64,000 nucleotides of DNA, taken from contig NZ_SAIS01000016.1 of NCBI RefSeq assembly GCF_004360155.1, positions 34,731 through 98,730 of the forward strand. Direction: 5' to 3'. This DNA comes from Paraglaciecola marina (GTDB lineage Bacteria > Pseudomonadota > Gammaproteobacteria > Enterobacterales > Alteromonadaceae). Positions 25,311 to 34,404 of this stretch are shown here, piece by piece. The first letter of the stretch is position 1. Every line of letters starts with the position of its first letter. The translations under genes and the position numbers were made by a program. The notes beneath the pieces were generated by a model. That model worked only from the letters and a program-made list of their open reading frames with translations. It did no database searches and was not told the DNA's origin.

Positions 25311-26153
25311 ATGTTTCGAGGTATGATGAAAAAAGAAATCCCAGCTCCAATTATCGCAGTTGTTTCTCAAAACCTTCCCGATATAGAAACGCACGCAAGC
25401 CTTGACAATTTGTTCTTATATGCGGATGCCCCTGGCGATCCACCAGAAGGTTCAAAAGCAGTAAAGGTCCAATCGTGGCTTAGAATAATCAATAAAGAAT
25501 GTGATTATCCGTTAAAGGTACTAGGGAAATTAATTGAGACTCACATGGAGTTACCCGAGCAAGATGAACAAGACCAAATCTTGTGGGGACATAATGTAAC
25601 TAATCATAAAAAAGAGTTTAAAGAAAAATTATTATCAATTTTTAAACAATGCAATCTTACGTATACTTCTGGAGGGCATTTATCCGATGGTAGTTCCGCG
25701 CCAAGTAAAGCTTTATCCGAACTTATTAAAGGACGTGATATTCCATCAATTGATGCTGAATTTAATAGAGCATTGGCTAACGTTAATTCTGAACCAAGAG
25801 AAGCCGTTTCAGCTGCATGTAATATATTAGAGTCAATGTTTAAAGTTTACATAGCTGATGAAGGGCTAAGTAAACCACAAAAACAAGACCTACAAAATGT
25901 CTGGAAAATCGTCCGCGGTGATTTAGGTTTCGATACTAAATTAGTTCAAGATGATGACCTTAAAAGAGTTCTAAGTGGGATTATGTCAATAGTCGATGGA
26001 ATTGGTGCATTCCGCACGCATGCAAGTTCTGCTCATGGTGAAGGTCGTAAAGTTTATAACCTTAAGCCAAGGCATGCTCGTTTAGCGATCAACTCCGCGC
26101 ATACCGTTGCTCTCTTTGTTCTAGAAACTTGGGATGAACGGTGTAAAAAATAG
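25311..26153 (+). CDS. Abortive-infection family protein (Abi C-terminal domain)
   Basis: A 280-residue protein whose C-terminal half matches the Abi-C domain: REAVSAACNILESMFKVYI, GIGAFRTHASSAHGEG and RHARLAINSAHTVALFVLET are the three conserved blocks. Members are linked to phage abortive infection, though many are only predicted. The N-terminal half is not recognised. It directly follows the attC-like site and is followed 1 bp after the stop by a second core-like CTAAC, so it is probably the second cassette of a small array. A promoter of its own is not obvious. Confidence 0.85.
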   Translation: MFRGMMKKEIPAPIIAVVSQNLPDIETHASLDNLFLYADAPGDPPEGSKAVKVQSWLRIINKECDYPLKVLGKLIETHMELPEQDEQDQILWGHNVTNHKKEFKEKLLSIFKQCNLTYTSGGHLSDGSSAPSKALSELIKGRDIPSIDAEFNRALANVNSEPREAVSAACNILESMFKVYIADEGLSKPQKQDLQNVWKIVRGDLGFDTKLVQDDDLKRVLSGIMSIVDGIGAFRTHASSAHGEGRKVYNLKPRHARLAINSAHTVALFVLETWDERCKK

Positions 26154-26178
26154 CTAACAAGTTTAAAAAGGGTCAGAT
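26152..26178 (+). other. Possible truncated attC left half followed by GGGTCAGATCC
   Basis: AGCTAAC (26152-26158) followed by AAG resembles the left half of an attC site, but no matching right half is found before yegD. It runs straight into GGGTCAGATCC at 26170-26180, a string often seen at the ends of REP-type repeats or small insertion elements. The remaining 26181-26488 has no gene I can support. Confidence 0.25.
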
Positions 26179-26488
26179 CCAATTTAAATGGAATGTGTCA
26201 TTTTCCCCGTCTACTTAGCCAAGGTATTCAGTACACTTTGGGCTGAAAACTTACCTTAATCCAGACTCTCAGATAATTCTAATATGTCTGCCAATCGTTC
26301 ACCTAGTGTGCAAGCCTTCACTTAGTTTTAATAGCCAGAGGACACAGGTACTCATCTTTCAGCCAAGCCGTCATGTCTTTTCTTTGTGTTCTCTGTAAAA
26401 TATAAGCTCAGCATTTCCTTGCTGTTCACAGAGTCGTTTAATTTAGAGCTCAATTAGTCAGCTAGATACAATCTTTTAAGAGGTAATA

Positions 26489-27841
26489 ATGGCCGTTGGT
26501 TTTGATTTCGGTACCGCCACATGTTCCGTTGCACACATAGTTAATAATAAGGTTCAGTCCATCCCATTAAATGACGGTGAGGTGTTACTTTCATCTACCT
26601 TGTGTGCGCCTAATAGAGAATCTGTCACTGAATATCTATATCGACACCTAAACATTTTACCTATCAGTAATGTGGGTAAAACCTTGCTACAAAGTTCGAT
26701 TAATACCAATAAAAGAGAAGGCATAGATTTGGTGCCTGATGATATTCGTTTTGGGAAGCAAGCCACGGCTTTGTATTTAGAGGACCCAACTGATTATTAC
26801 TATGTGAAATCACCAAAGTCATTTTTAGGCTTGTTGGGCTTAGATGAAATTCGTTACACCATATTTGAAGATATTGTGTGTGCCATGATGGCCAATATAA
26901 AGCAAAAAGTTGAAGCGTCATTAAATAAACAGGTAGATGAAACGGTAATAGGCCGGCCAATTAATTTCCATAATAAAGGTGGCGAGCAAGCTAACATTCA
27001 GGCTGAGGATATTTTACGCCGAGCCGCCACCAGAGCTGGGTTTAAGCATATCGAATTTCAGTTTGAGCCAGTGGCTGCAGGGTTAGAATATGAAGCGAGT
27101 CTAACTTCTGACAAAAATGTACTGGTGGTGGATATTGGTGGCGGTACCTCAGATTGCTCTCTTATACGCATGGGGCCTAGTTGGGTAGGCAAAGAGCAAC
27201 GTGCGGAATCTTTGTTAGGACATGCAGGCAGTTTTGTTGGTGGGAATGACTTAGATATCCACCTAGCTAGCAAAAGCTTTATGCAAGAATTTGGTAAAGA
27301 CACCGAGGCTAAATCTGGCTTACCTATGCCCAATATGCCATTTTGGGAATGTATTGCTATTAACGATGTGATTGCCCAAAAAACCTTTTATTCACGGGCT
27401 AATTATCGAGAGCTGAAGAGTATGCAGTCTTCGGCTAAGCAGCCAGATAAGCTAGCTAGATTGATAGAGGTGTACGACAATACCCTAGGTCACAGCATTG
27501 TAGCTGAGGCAGAAAGAACAAAAGTTGCCTTGTCTAGCAAGGATAGTTTTACCGCGAATTTGCAGCTTGCTTCTGAGAATATCGCTATTCCGGTTTCTGC
27601 CCAGCAGCTAGAAAAATCCATATACCGCCCAGTGCTTAAAATCCAAAAACTAGTGCAAGAGACTCTCGCTCAAACGCATGTACAGCCGGATGAGATATTT
27701 ATCACAGGTGGTTCTGCCCGTTCCCCGCTTTTAAGAGCAGCGATAAAATCTGTGGTGGGTAACATACCTATTGCCAATGGGGATTACGAAGGGTCGGTTA
27801 CCTCTGGTTTAGCAAGATGGGCTGATTTGTGTTTTAAGTGA
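26489..27841 (+). CDS. yegD: YegD-like Hsp70 family protein
   Basis: A 450-residue single actin/Hsp70 ATPase-domain protein without the peptide-binding domain of DnaK. Phosphate loops are MAVGFDFGTATCSVA at the N-terminus and VLVVDIGGGTSDCSLI near residue 215; FITGGSARSPLLRAAI is the adenosine motif. This layout is that of E. coli YegD. AGAGGT precedes the ATG. The biological role is unknown. It lies 177 bp upstream of eutBC on the same strand, which raises the possibility of a reactivase-like role for the ammonia-lyase, but YegD occurs away from eut genes in other bacteria. Confidence 0.9.
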   Translation: MAVGFDFGTATCSVAHIVNNKVQSIPLNDGEVLLSSTLCAPNRESVTEYLYRHLNILPISNVGKTLLQSSINTNKREGIDLVPDDIRFGKQATALYLEDPTDYYYVKSPKSFLGLLGLDEIRYTIFEDIVCAMMANIKQKVEASLNKQVDETVIGRPINFHNKGGEQANIQAEDILRRAATRAGFKHIEFQFEPVAAGLEYEASLTSDKNVLVVDIGGGTSDCSLIRMGPSWVGKEQRAESLLGHAGSFVGGNDLDIHLASKSFMQEFGKDTEAKSGLPMPNMPFWECIAINDVIAQKTFYSRANYRELKSMQSSAKQPDKLARLIEVYDNTLGHSIVAEAERTKVALSSKDSFTANLQLASENIAIPVSAQQLEKSIYRPVLKIQKLVQETLAQTHVQPDEIFITGGSARSPLLRAAIKSVVGNIPIANGDYEGSVTSGLARWADLCFK

Positions 27842-28018
27842 TGCACCACATTTTATATGGGTACCTAATGAGCTTTGCTATGGCCTATGAAGTGGTGGCG
27901 TAAACTCATTAGCATTAAAGGTGGGACAAGGCCAGTACACCTAGCTGTAATGAAACTTAAATCCTTATGTGTTAAAAACAAGTAGGGTTTTTGATTTTAC
28001 TCATTCTTGGAAAGTACT

Positions 28019-29425
28019 ATGCCTGCCACTTACCAACATATTTTAGGTAGCAAAGTCTATCACTTCAAAAGTTTAGCTGAGTTGATGGCAAAGGCGACAC
28101 CTGCTCGCTCTGGAGACCGTTTAGCTGGTGTGGCAGCGGCTACCGACGAAGAGCGTGTTGTTGCGCAAATGACATTAGCTGAGGTACCACTCAAGACATT
28201 CTTAAATGATGTTTTAGTACCCTATGAGCTAGATGAGGTGACTCGTTTGATTATTGACGAGCATGACAGCGTGGCTTTTCAGGCTATCTCACACTTAACT
28301 GTCGGCGACTTTCGTAATTGGCTACTTAGCGATAATGTAGGTACTGCTGAGTTACGTAATGTATCCCAAGGTATTACTCCCGAAATGGCAGCAGCGGTGA
28401 GTAAAATCATGCGTAACCAAGATCTCATCTTAGTGGCTAAAAAATGCCAAGTTACCAGTGCTTTTCGAAACACTATCGGTCTATCAGGTAGGTTATCAAC
28501 CCGCCTGCAGCCCAATCACCCTACTGATGACATCAACGGTATTGCTGCGAGTATTTTAGACGGCTTGTTGTATGGTAGCGGTGATGCGGTAATGGGTATA
28601 AACCCCGCCACCGATAATGTGCAGCAAGCCATTAAGTTAATGCATTTAATGGATGAGGTGATCCAGAAATACCAAATACCTACCCAGTCTTGTGTTTTAA
28701 CTCATGTCACGAATACCATTGAAGCCATAGAGGCCGGCGCTCCTGTTGATTTAGTGTTCCAATCTATTGGTGGCACTCAAGCTACTAATACTAGTTTTGG
28801 CGTGGATTTATCGCTACTTGCTGAAGCGCAGCAGGCAGCCCTGTCGTTAGATCGTGGCACTGTTGGGCAAAATGTTATGTATTTTGAAACCGGGCAGGGC
28901 AGCGCTTTATCTGCCAATGCTCATTTTGGAATAGACCAACAAAGCTGCGAAGCCCGTGCTTATGCTGTAGCAAGAAAGTTTAATCCTTTATTGGTCAATA
29001 CAGTGGTGGGGTTTATAGGGCCTGAGTATTTGTTTGATGGCAAAGAGATTATTCGTGCAGGTTTAGAAGACCACTTTTGCGGTAAATTGTTAGGTTTACC
29101 TATGGGCTGTGATGTGTGTTACACCAATCATGCTGAAGCCGATCAAAATGATATGGATAATCTATTAACCTTACTTGGGGTCGCGGGTTGTTCGTTTATT
29201 ATGGGGGTCCCCGGTGCTGATGACATCATGCTTAACTACCAAACCACCTCTTTTCATGATGCTTTGTATGCGAGAAGCGTGTTGGGATTAAAGCCTGCGC
29301 CAGAGTTTGAAGTGTGGTTACATAAAATGAATATATTTACTGATGAAAAACGCCCCTCCTTAACTTCATCTATACCTGACTCTTTTGCCCATAGTTTGGC
29401 GCCATTCTCAGGCTCTGGTGTTTAA
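28019..29425 (+). CDS. eutB: Ethanolamine ammonia-lyase large subunit
   Basis: EutB with EutC forms the adenosylcobalamin-dependent lyase that converts ethanolamine to acetaldehyde and ammonia. The 468-residue product aligns well with E. coli EutB: ARSGDRLAGVAAATDEERV, GRLSTRLQPNHPTDDINGIA, YFETGQGSALSANAHFG, FIGPEYLFDGKEIIRAGLED and MGCDVCYTNHAEADQNDMDN are conserved. The frame is open from a TTG at 28007, but GGAAAG there is a ribosome site for the ATG at 28019. No cobalamin-riboswitch B12 box is seen upstream. Confidence 0.96.
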   Translation: MPATYQHILGSKVYHFKSLAELMAKATPARSGDRLAGVAAATDEERVVAQMTLAEVPLKTFLNDVLVPYELDEVTRLIIDEHDSVAFQAISHLTVGDFRNWLLSDNVGTAELRNVSQGITPEMAAAVSKIMRNQDLILVAKKCQVTSAFRNTIGLSGRLSTRLQPNHPTDDINGIAASILDGLLYGSGDAVMGINPATDNVQQAIKLMHLMDEVIQKYQIPTQSCVLTHVTNTIEAIEAGAPVDLVFQSIGGTQATNTSFGVDLSLLAEAQQAALSLDRGTVGQNVMYFETGQGSALSANAHFGIDQQSCEARAYAVARKFNPLLVNTVVGFIGPEYLFDGKEIIRAGLEDHFCGKLLGLPMGCDVCYTNHAEADQNDMDNLLTLLGVAGCSFIMGVPGADDIMLNYQTTSFHDALYARSVLGLKPAPEFEVWLHKMNIFTDEKRPSLTSSIPDSFAHSLAPFSGSGV

Positions 29426-29434
29426 GGATTAATC

Positions 29435-30334
29435 ATGACAGATAAAAAATCACACAAGGCTAACGTATTAGAGGACGTTGAACTTAGCGCTTCAGAATTA
29501 GTTACTCACAACCCTTGGCGCATTCTACAAAACTTTACCGATGCTCGTATCGGTTTAGGTCGAGCCGGTATTAGTTTACCAACTAATGAATTACTGGCTT
29601 TTCAATTAGCACACGCACAGGCCCGAGATGCGGTGCATTTACCATTAGATGTGCAAACTTTAGCTGATGATATACGGAGTTTGAGTCTGCCAGTTGTGCC
29701 GCAATCACCTATCATTTTGCATAGCCTTGCAGAAAACCGAGTTACCTATTTACAGCGTCCTGACCTTGGCCGCAGGCTTAATGAGGTGTCTCAGCAGCAA
29801 ATTATTAAGCTGCAACAATCTGGTGAAGTTAGCTGCAAAGAGTATGACTTGGCTATTGTGGTTGTGGATGGTTTGTCATCTTGTGCCATTCAAGATAATG
29901 CTGCTGCACTTATTAACGCCCTCGCCAATGAATTGCGTGATGACAGCAATAGGCTAGGTCAAGATTGGCGACTAGCCCCCATAACTATAGTTCAGCAGGG
30001 ACGGGTAGCTGTTGGTGACGAGGTGGCCTCTTTGTTAAATGCTAATGCTGTTTTAGTGCTGGTGGGTGAAAGGCCTGGACTGAGCTCTCCAGACAGCCTA
30101 GGTATGTATTTAACCTGGGCACCAAAACTGGGCTTAACGGATGTATCTCGCAATTGTATTTCTAATGTAAGACCAGCAGGTATGAGCTTTATGGAGGCAA
30201 GTCATAAAGCCATGTACCTATTGCGAGAGTCCAGAGACAAAAAGATTTCTGGAGTGGCGTTAAAAGACCGAACTAACACCCATGATACTGATCAGGTCAC
30301 GAGCTCCGCAAATTTTCTGTTAGCTAAGCCGTAG
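29435..30334 (+). CDS. eutC: Ethanolamine ammonia-lyase small subunit
   Basis: A 299-residue EutC, the B12-binding light subunit. TDARIGLGRAGISLPTNELL, FQLAHAQARDAVHLPLD and the C-terminal VGERPGLSSPDSLGMYLTWA with NCISNVRPAGMS are characteristic. It starts 9 bp after eutB, so the two are co-translated. No eutA, shell protein, aldehyde dehydrogenase or permease gene is adjacent. Confidence 0.96.
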   Translation: MTDKKSHKANVLEDVELSASELVTHNPWRILQNFTDARIGLGRAGISLPTNELLAFQLAHAQARDAVHLPLDVQTLADDIRSLSLPVVPQSPIILHSLAENRVTYLQRPDLGRRLNEVSQQQIIKLQQSGEVSCKEYDLAIVVVDGLSSCAIQDNAAALINALANELRDDSNRLGQDWRLAPITIVQQGRVAVGDEVASLLNANAVLVLVGERPGLSSPDSLGMYLTWAPKLGLTDVSRNCISNVRPAGMSFMEASHKAMYLLRESRDKKISGVALKDRTNTHDTDQVTSSANFLLAKP

Positions 30335-30345
30335 TTTTCAATAAC

Positions 30346-32085
30346 TTATTCTGACGCTAAATACTCTTTGTAGTCTTCGGCCAAATAAAGCTTTAATAGT
30401 TTTTCTGGCGCTGAGGGTAAGTCAACACTCAATAACAAGCCTGGCGTATCATTGAAGCTTCTATCAACACCTAAGCTATGGAACACAGCCCCAAGCTTAT
30501 TGTAATGCTTTAATAAAACAGGTACATCTTTGCCATCTGGCTCTACTGTTTTTAATAGCGAAGTAATGTGATCTTTAAGACCATACTTTTTAGCAAAGTC
30601 TGCAAACTCTGGGTGAAAGTTGTAGGTGTATGGGTATCTGCGAGCCACGTTATTTGTAGTGGTTACCATTGCCTGTTCGATGACAGCGACACTGCGCATA
30701 TCGTATAATTTGCTAATGGATACTGTTCCATACAAAGTGCGATACTTAGGGTATTTACAAACATAAGCGCCTATACCTCTCCAAAGTAAAAATAACCCTT
30801 GAAAGCTTCGTTGATATTCTGGAATAAGGAAAGAGCGCCCCATTTCTAAACATGGCTTTTGACGGTTTACAAACTCGGGTCCAAAATCAAACATTCGATT
30901 TAGGTATAGGTTTTCAAGGTTACCGTCTGCCAGTAGCTTGTCTGTTTGCCCCATTCGATAGGCACCAATAATTTGCCCTGTGTCTTTTTTAGTAACAAAA
31001 AGCTGGATATAGGTTGCATCAAACTTGTCGGTATCTCTTGGCTCTCCACTGCCTTCGTTATGCTCTCGAAATACTAGCTCTCGTAAACGCGCTATTTCAT
31101 CTACTGTTTTTGGGAGCTGATTTTGATAACCAAAATATACAGAGAAGTCTTTGTGATCAAATAGATGCTGTTCAGCTGGTAATGCTGCTAGTTCGGCTTG
31201 AATTTCGTGGTATGGGATTTCATCTGCTAGGGGCTGCATGTCGGTAACTGGATCGGCAGGCCAAGACTTTTGATATTCAGGTGAAATTAGGTAACTTTGG
31301 GCTCTTAATAGCTCTGTACGACATATTAGATCCGAATCTTTAGCGTAGTGCTTTTCTTCTATGGGAAAGCCAGCTGTGACTTTAATTTTTGCGTTTTGCT
31401 TATTTGTTAGTTCGCGAGCTAACATAAGAAGTCGTAAACGGTAATAAATTCTGCCTAATCGGTAAAAAAGAGGGCTGTTTAAGCCACTTACAAATACAGG
31501 AACATAAGGCGCATTTGCTCGGCTGGCAATACTGGCAACAATTCTATTCCAACTGTGATCTGCTATTCGTTTTCTATCTTTATGGTAATAACTGACTCGA
31601 CCCGCTGGAAAAAGGAGTAGCGCACCTCCTGATTTTACATGCTTTAAGCATTGGCGAATTGATGGCGCATTCTTAGGGTCTTTTTCTGATAGCGGATTAG
31701 TAAAAATGAAGTAGTCTTGTAATTCAGGAAATATTTTTAGCCCTTGATTCGCCATGACTTTAATGTCGGGGCGAACTTGCTCAATAGCCCAGGCTAAAAT
31801 AACCCCTTCAATTCCACCAAAGGGGTGATTGCTAGCAATCACAACAGGCCCTTCTTTGGGGATCTTGTCTTGAAGATCTGCTATTCCCTCTAGTTGAATA
31901 TTCAGCGTATCCAATAGACCTTTAGCAAAAGTAGTTCTATCCACCCCTTGAAGGCGGCTTTTTATATAAAGCTCGTTTAATTGGGAAATACCTAAAGCTT
32001 TATCTAGGGTTTTGACGATAATTGTTTTGGGTGGGTTTAATTTATCTTTGGGGATAAGATTAAGCAGGCTAATGGCTGCAGGCAT
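30346..32085 (-). CDS. Bifunctional acyltransferase (OlsA-like plus OlsB-like; OlsF type)
   Basis: A fusion of about 579 residues. The N-terminal half is a PlsC-type acyltransferase with NHPFGG and FPAGRVS as the expected catalytic and binding blocks. The C-terminal half is a GNAT-like N-acyltransferase of the OlsB/hemolysin type (ELVFREHNEGSGEPRDTDKF, EMGRSFLIPEYQR). OlsF fusions make ornithine lipids: one domain N-acylates ornithine and the other O-acylates the product. I start at the ATG at 32083-32085 because GGAG lies 8 bp upstream; the frame is open to 32124. The lipid product is inferred from domain order only. Confidence 0.8.
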   Translation of the reverse strand: MPAAISLLNLIPKDKLNPPKTIIVKTLDKALGISQLNELYIKSRLQGVDRTTFAKGLLDTLNIQLEGIADLQDKIPKEGPVVIASNHPFGGIEGVILAWAIEQVRPDIKVMANQGLKIFPELQDYFIFTNPLSEKDPKNAPSIRQCLKHVKSGGALLLFPAGRVSYYHKDRKRIADHSWNRIVASIASRANAPYVPVFVSGLNSPLFYRLGRIYYRLRLLMLARELTNKQNAKIKVTAGFPIEEKHYAKDSDLICRTELLRAQSYLISPEYQKSWPADPVTDMQPLADEIPYHEIQAELAALPAEQHLFDHKDFSVYFGYQNQLPKTVDEIARLRELVFREHNEGSGEPRDTDKFDATYIQLFVTKKDTGQIIGAYRMGQTDKLLADGNLENLYLNRMFDFGPEFVNRQKPCLEMGRSFLIPEYQRSFQGLFLLWRGIGAYVCKYPKYRTLYGTVSISKLYDMRSVAVIEQAMVTTTNNVARRYPYTYNFHPEFADFAKKYGLKDHITSLLKTVEPDGKDVPVLLKHYNKLGAVFHSLGVDRSFNDTPGLLLSVDLPSAPEKLLKLYLAEDYKEYLASE

Positions 32086-32293
32086 AACACCAGCTCCATA
32101 ATTGATAGTGATTATAATTCGCATATTTTGCTTTAATTTACTTTAAAAATCAGCAATTTATTCTAACTTCAGGTGGCTTTATATTTATCTTTCTTTTTTT
32201 ATACAAAAAAGACTCGATTACCAACGGTTTTGAGCGGCAAATTAAGGCATAATGGCTGGATTAATTGAAGCGCTATTTATTTTAGGTAACCCC

Positions 32294-33325
32294 ATGCAAA
32301 AACTTACGATTACCACCCCAGACGATTGGCATCTACATTTTAGAGATGACGATATGTTAGGCGAAACTGTGCCTGCTACCGCTAGGTGTTTTGCAAGGGC
32401 GATTGTGATGCCTAATATAGTGCCGCCAGTTGTTAATGCTAAATTGGCTTTGGAATATAAACAAAGAATTTTAGCTGCTCGTACCCAAGGTAGTACTTTT
32501 GAGCCTTTGATGACCTTGTATTTGACTAACCAAACGTCAAAACAAGACATCATTGATGCCAAAGAGGCTGGGGTTGTTGCAGCAAAATTGTATCCTGCTG
32601 GGGCAACCACAAATTCAGCACAAGCGGTTAAAGGTATAGAGGCCTTGTATCCAGTGTTTGAAGAAATGCAAAAACAAGGACTGTTGCTGCTTATTCATGG
32701 TGAAGTAACAGAAAGCCATATAGATATTTTTGACCGTGAAAAAGTATTTATTGATAAATATATGAGCAAGATAGTTGATGATTTTCCTGCTTTAAAAGTT
32801 GTGTTTGAGCACATCACAACAGGAGATGCTGCTGAATTTGTTTCAGCTGGCTCTGATAATCTAGCAGCAACCATCACGCCACAACATTTATTATTAAACC
32901 GCAATGATTTACTCGTGGGAGGCGTCAAACCTCATAATTATTGCTTGCCGGTTTTGAAGCGAGGGACCCATCAGCAAGCATTACGTCAAGCAGTCGCCAG
33001 CGGTTCCTCTAAGTTTTTCTTAGGCACAGATTCAGCTCCTCACGCTAGGCATGCTAAAGAAAATGCCTGTGGTTGCGCGGGTTGTTACAGCGCTTGGAGT
33101 GCGTTAGAGCTTTACGCACAAGTATTTGATGAGTTAGATGTACTAGATAAACTTGAAGGGTTTGCTAGCTTCCATGGTGCAGATTTCTACGGTTTACCTC
33201 GCAACACAACTAAAGTGACACTAGTGAAAGAGGCTTGGTCAGTGCCTGACACTGTGACGTTACCCAATGGCGAAGCGATTGTGCCTTTCTTTGCGGGTCA
33301 ATCTGTAGCTTGGAAATTAAGTTAG
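32294..33325 (+). CDS. pyrC: Dihydroorotase (PyrC, class II)
   Basis: PyrC interconverts N-carbamoyl-L-aspartate and dihydroorotate in pyrimidine synthesis. The 343-residue product has the zinc-ligand start [14 protein letters not shown], the carbamylated-lysine region [15 protein letters not shown], later His blocks LLIHGEV and FEHITTG, and [13 protein letters not shown] with the last Asp. I start at the ATG at 32294 ([12 protein letters not shown]), which has AGG upstream and matches E. coli PyrC; the frame is open from 32252. It is divergent from the acyltransferase gene. Confidence 0.95.
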   Translation: MQKLTITTPDDWHLHFRDDDMLGETVPATARCFARAIVMPNIVPPVVNAKLALEYKQRILAARTQGSTFEPLMTLYLTNQTSKQDIIDAKEAGVVAAKLYPAGATTNSAQAVKGIEALYPVFEEMQKQGLLLLIHGEVTESHIDIFDREKVFIDKYMSKIVDDFPALKVVFEHITTGDAAEFVSAGSDNLAATITPQHLLLNRNDLLVGGVKPHNYCLPVLKRGTHQQALRQAVASGSSKFFLGTDSAPHARHAKENACGCAGCYSAWSALELYAQVFDELDVLDKLEGFASFHGADFYGLPRNTTKVTLVKEAWSVPDTVTLPNGEAIVPFFAGQSVAWKLS

Positions 33326-33457
33326 ATTTTTCTTAGTACTAACCATTAAACTAATTTATTAACAAGCCAGACGTTATTTTAGGCCAAACTTACATCAAAA
33401 CATCAGGGAGATAACAGTTGAATTTAGCAATAATATTGCAGTACATATTCAGCAGAA

Positions 33458-34264
33458 ATGGATATGAGTAAATATATTCTCCGAGTTCGTAGTTGGGCAT
33501 TAGTTTACAGCATTTTAGCAATGTTGAGTGCTGTTGATGTGTTTGCTAGCAGTAACGAAAATGTCTTTAAAGTGGGGGTTCTTCATGCTCAAGAGCCTCC
33601 TTTTGTGTACTTTAATCCTAGTGATGAACATTATTTAGGCATTTTGATAGATTTGTCTGAAGAGCTTGGCAGGCGCATGGGGTTAGAAGTTGAATTTATT
33701 TCTACACCCAGAAATAAACTAGAAGCCAATATCTTAAACGGTACTTACAACGCCACTTTTTTAGCTAAGAGTTGGGTGTCGATCCCAGAGAAGGTATTAT
33801 TTAGTGAGTATTTCTATGTCTACGCTGAATATTTATACTCTACCCATCCTTTTGAAAGCACAGGCTCTTTAAGTAATTGGGTTGAAGGTAGAACTGTGTG
33901 TACAAGAGATAACTTTGTACACCCTGTTATTGAACCTTTTATGGAGCAAAAAACATTAAAAAGACTTAATGTTTCCTTAGGTGCACCTATTATCAGAATT
34001 ATGATGAAAGACAGATGTGATCTAGCTTTGGTTGATGATTTTAGAAAGGAATGGTTACGAAATAATATTGCTGATATGAATGTTTTGTATCGTACGCCAG
34101 ACTATGTCGCACAGGAATATATTTCGCTTATGTTAAGTAAGGATTGGCTACAAAAACTGCCTGAATTTAATTTGCATATAAGTGACATGAAACAGTCTGG
34201 TGTGGTCGATGAGATTGTTAAACGACACTCTACTCGAAAGTTAACCTGGCTTGCCCCCCAATAA
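33458..34264 (+). CDS. Periplasmic solute-binding protein family 3-like
   Basis: A 268-residue exported protein with a signal peptide (ALVYSILAMLSAVDVFAS). The body fits the bacterial extracellular solute-binding family 3: FKVGVLHAQEPPFVYFN, LGILIDLSEELGRRMGLEVE and a later CDLALVDDFRKEW. No ABC permease or ATPase gene is adjacent, so it may act as a sensor or an orphan binding protein rather than in transport. Either of the ATGs at 33458 or 33464 could be the start. Confidence 0.75.
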   Translation: MDMSKYILRVRSWALVYSILAMLSAVDVFASSNENVFKVGVLHAQEPPFVYFNPSDEHYLGILIDLSEELGRRMGLEVEFISTPRNKLEANILNGTYNATFLAKSWVSIPEKVLFSEYFYVYAEYLYSTHPFESTGSLSNWVEGRTVCTRDNFVHPVIEPFMEQKTLKRLNVSLGAPIIRIMMKDRCDLALVDDFRKEWLRNNIADMNVLYRTPDYVAQEYISLMLSKDWLQKLPEFNLHISDMKQSGVVDEIVKRHSTRKLTWLAPQ

Positions 34265-34404
34265 GTAAGTGGCCACTACTGTTAATTAAAATGATAGTTT
34301 GATATGAATATTTATGAGTTGTTCTTTAAGCTCTATTTGCTTCCCATATGTACGTATCAATTTAGCCTTTTAAGACATTAACCATTTAACTATGAGAGAG
34401 TATT

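Noticed and set aside
27842..28018. Possible cobalamin riboswitch before eutB
   Set aside because: The gap has an inverted repeat (CTAATGAG/CTCATTAG) but none of the conserved B12-box strings, and it is short for that riboswitch class.
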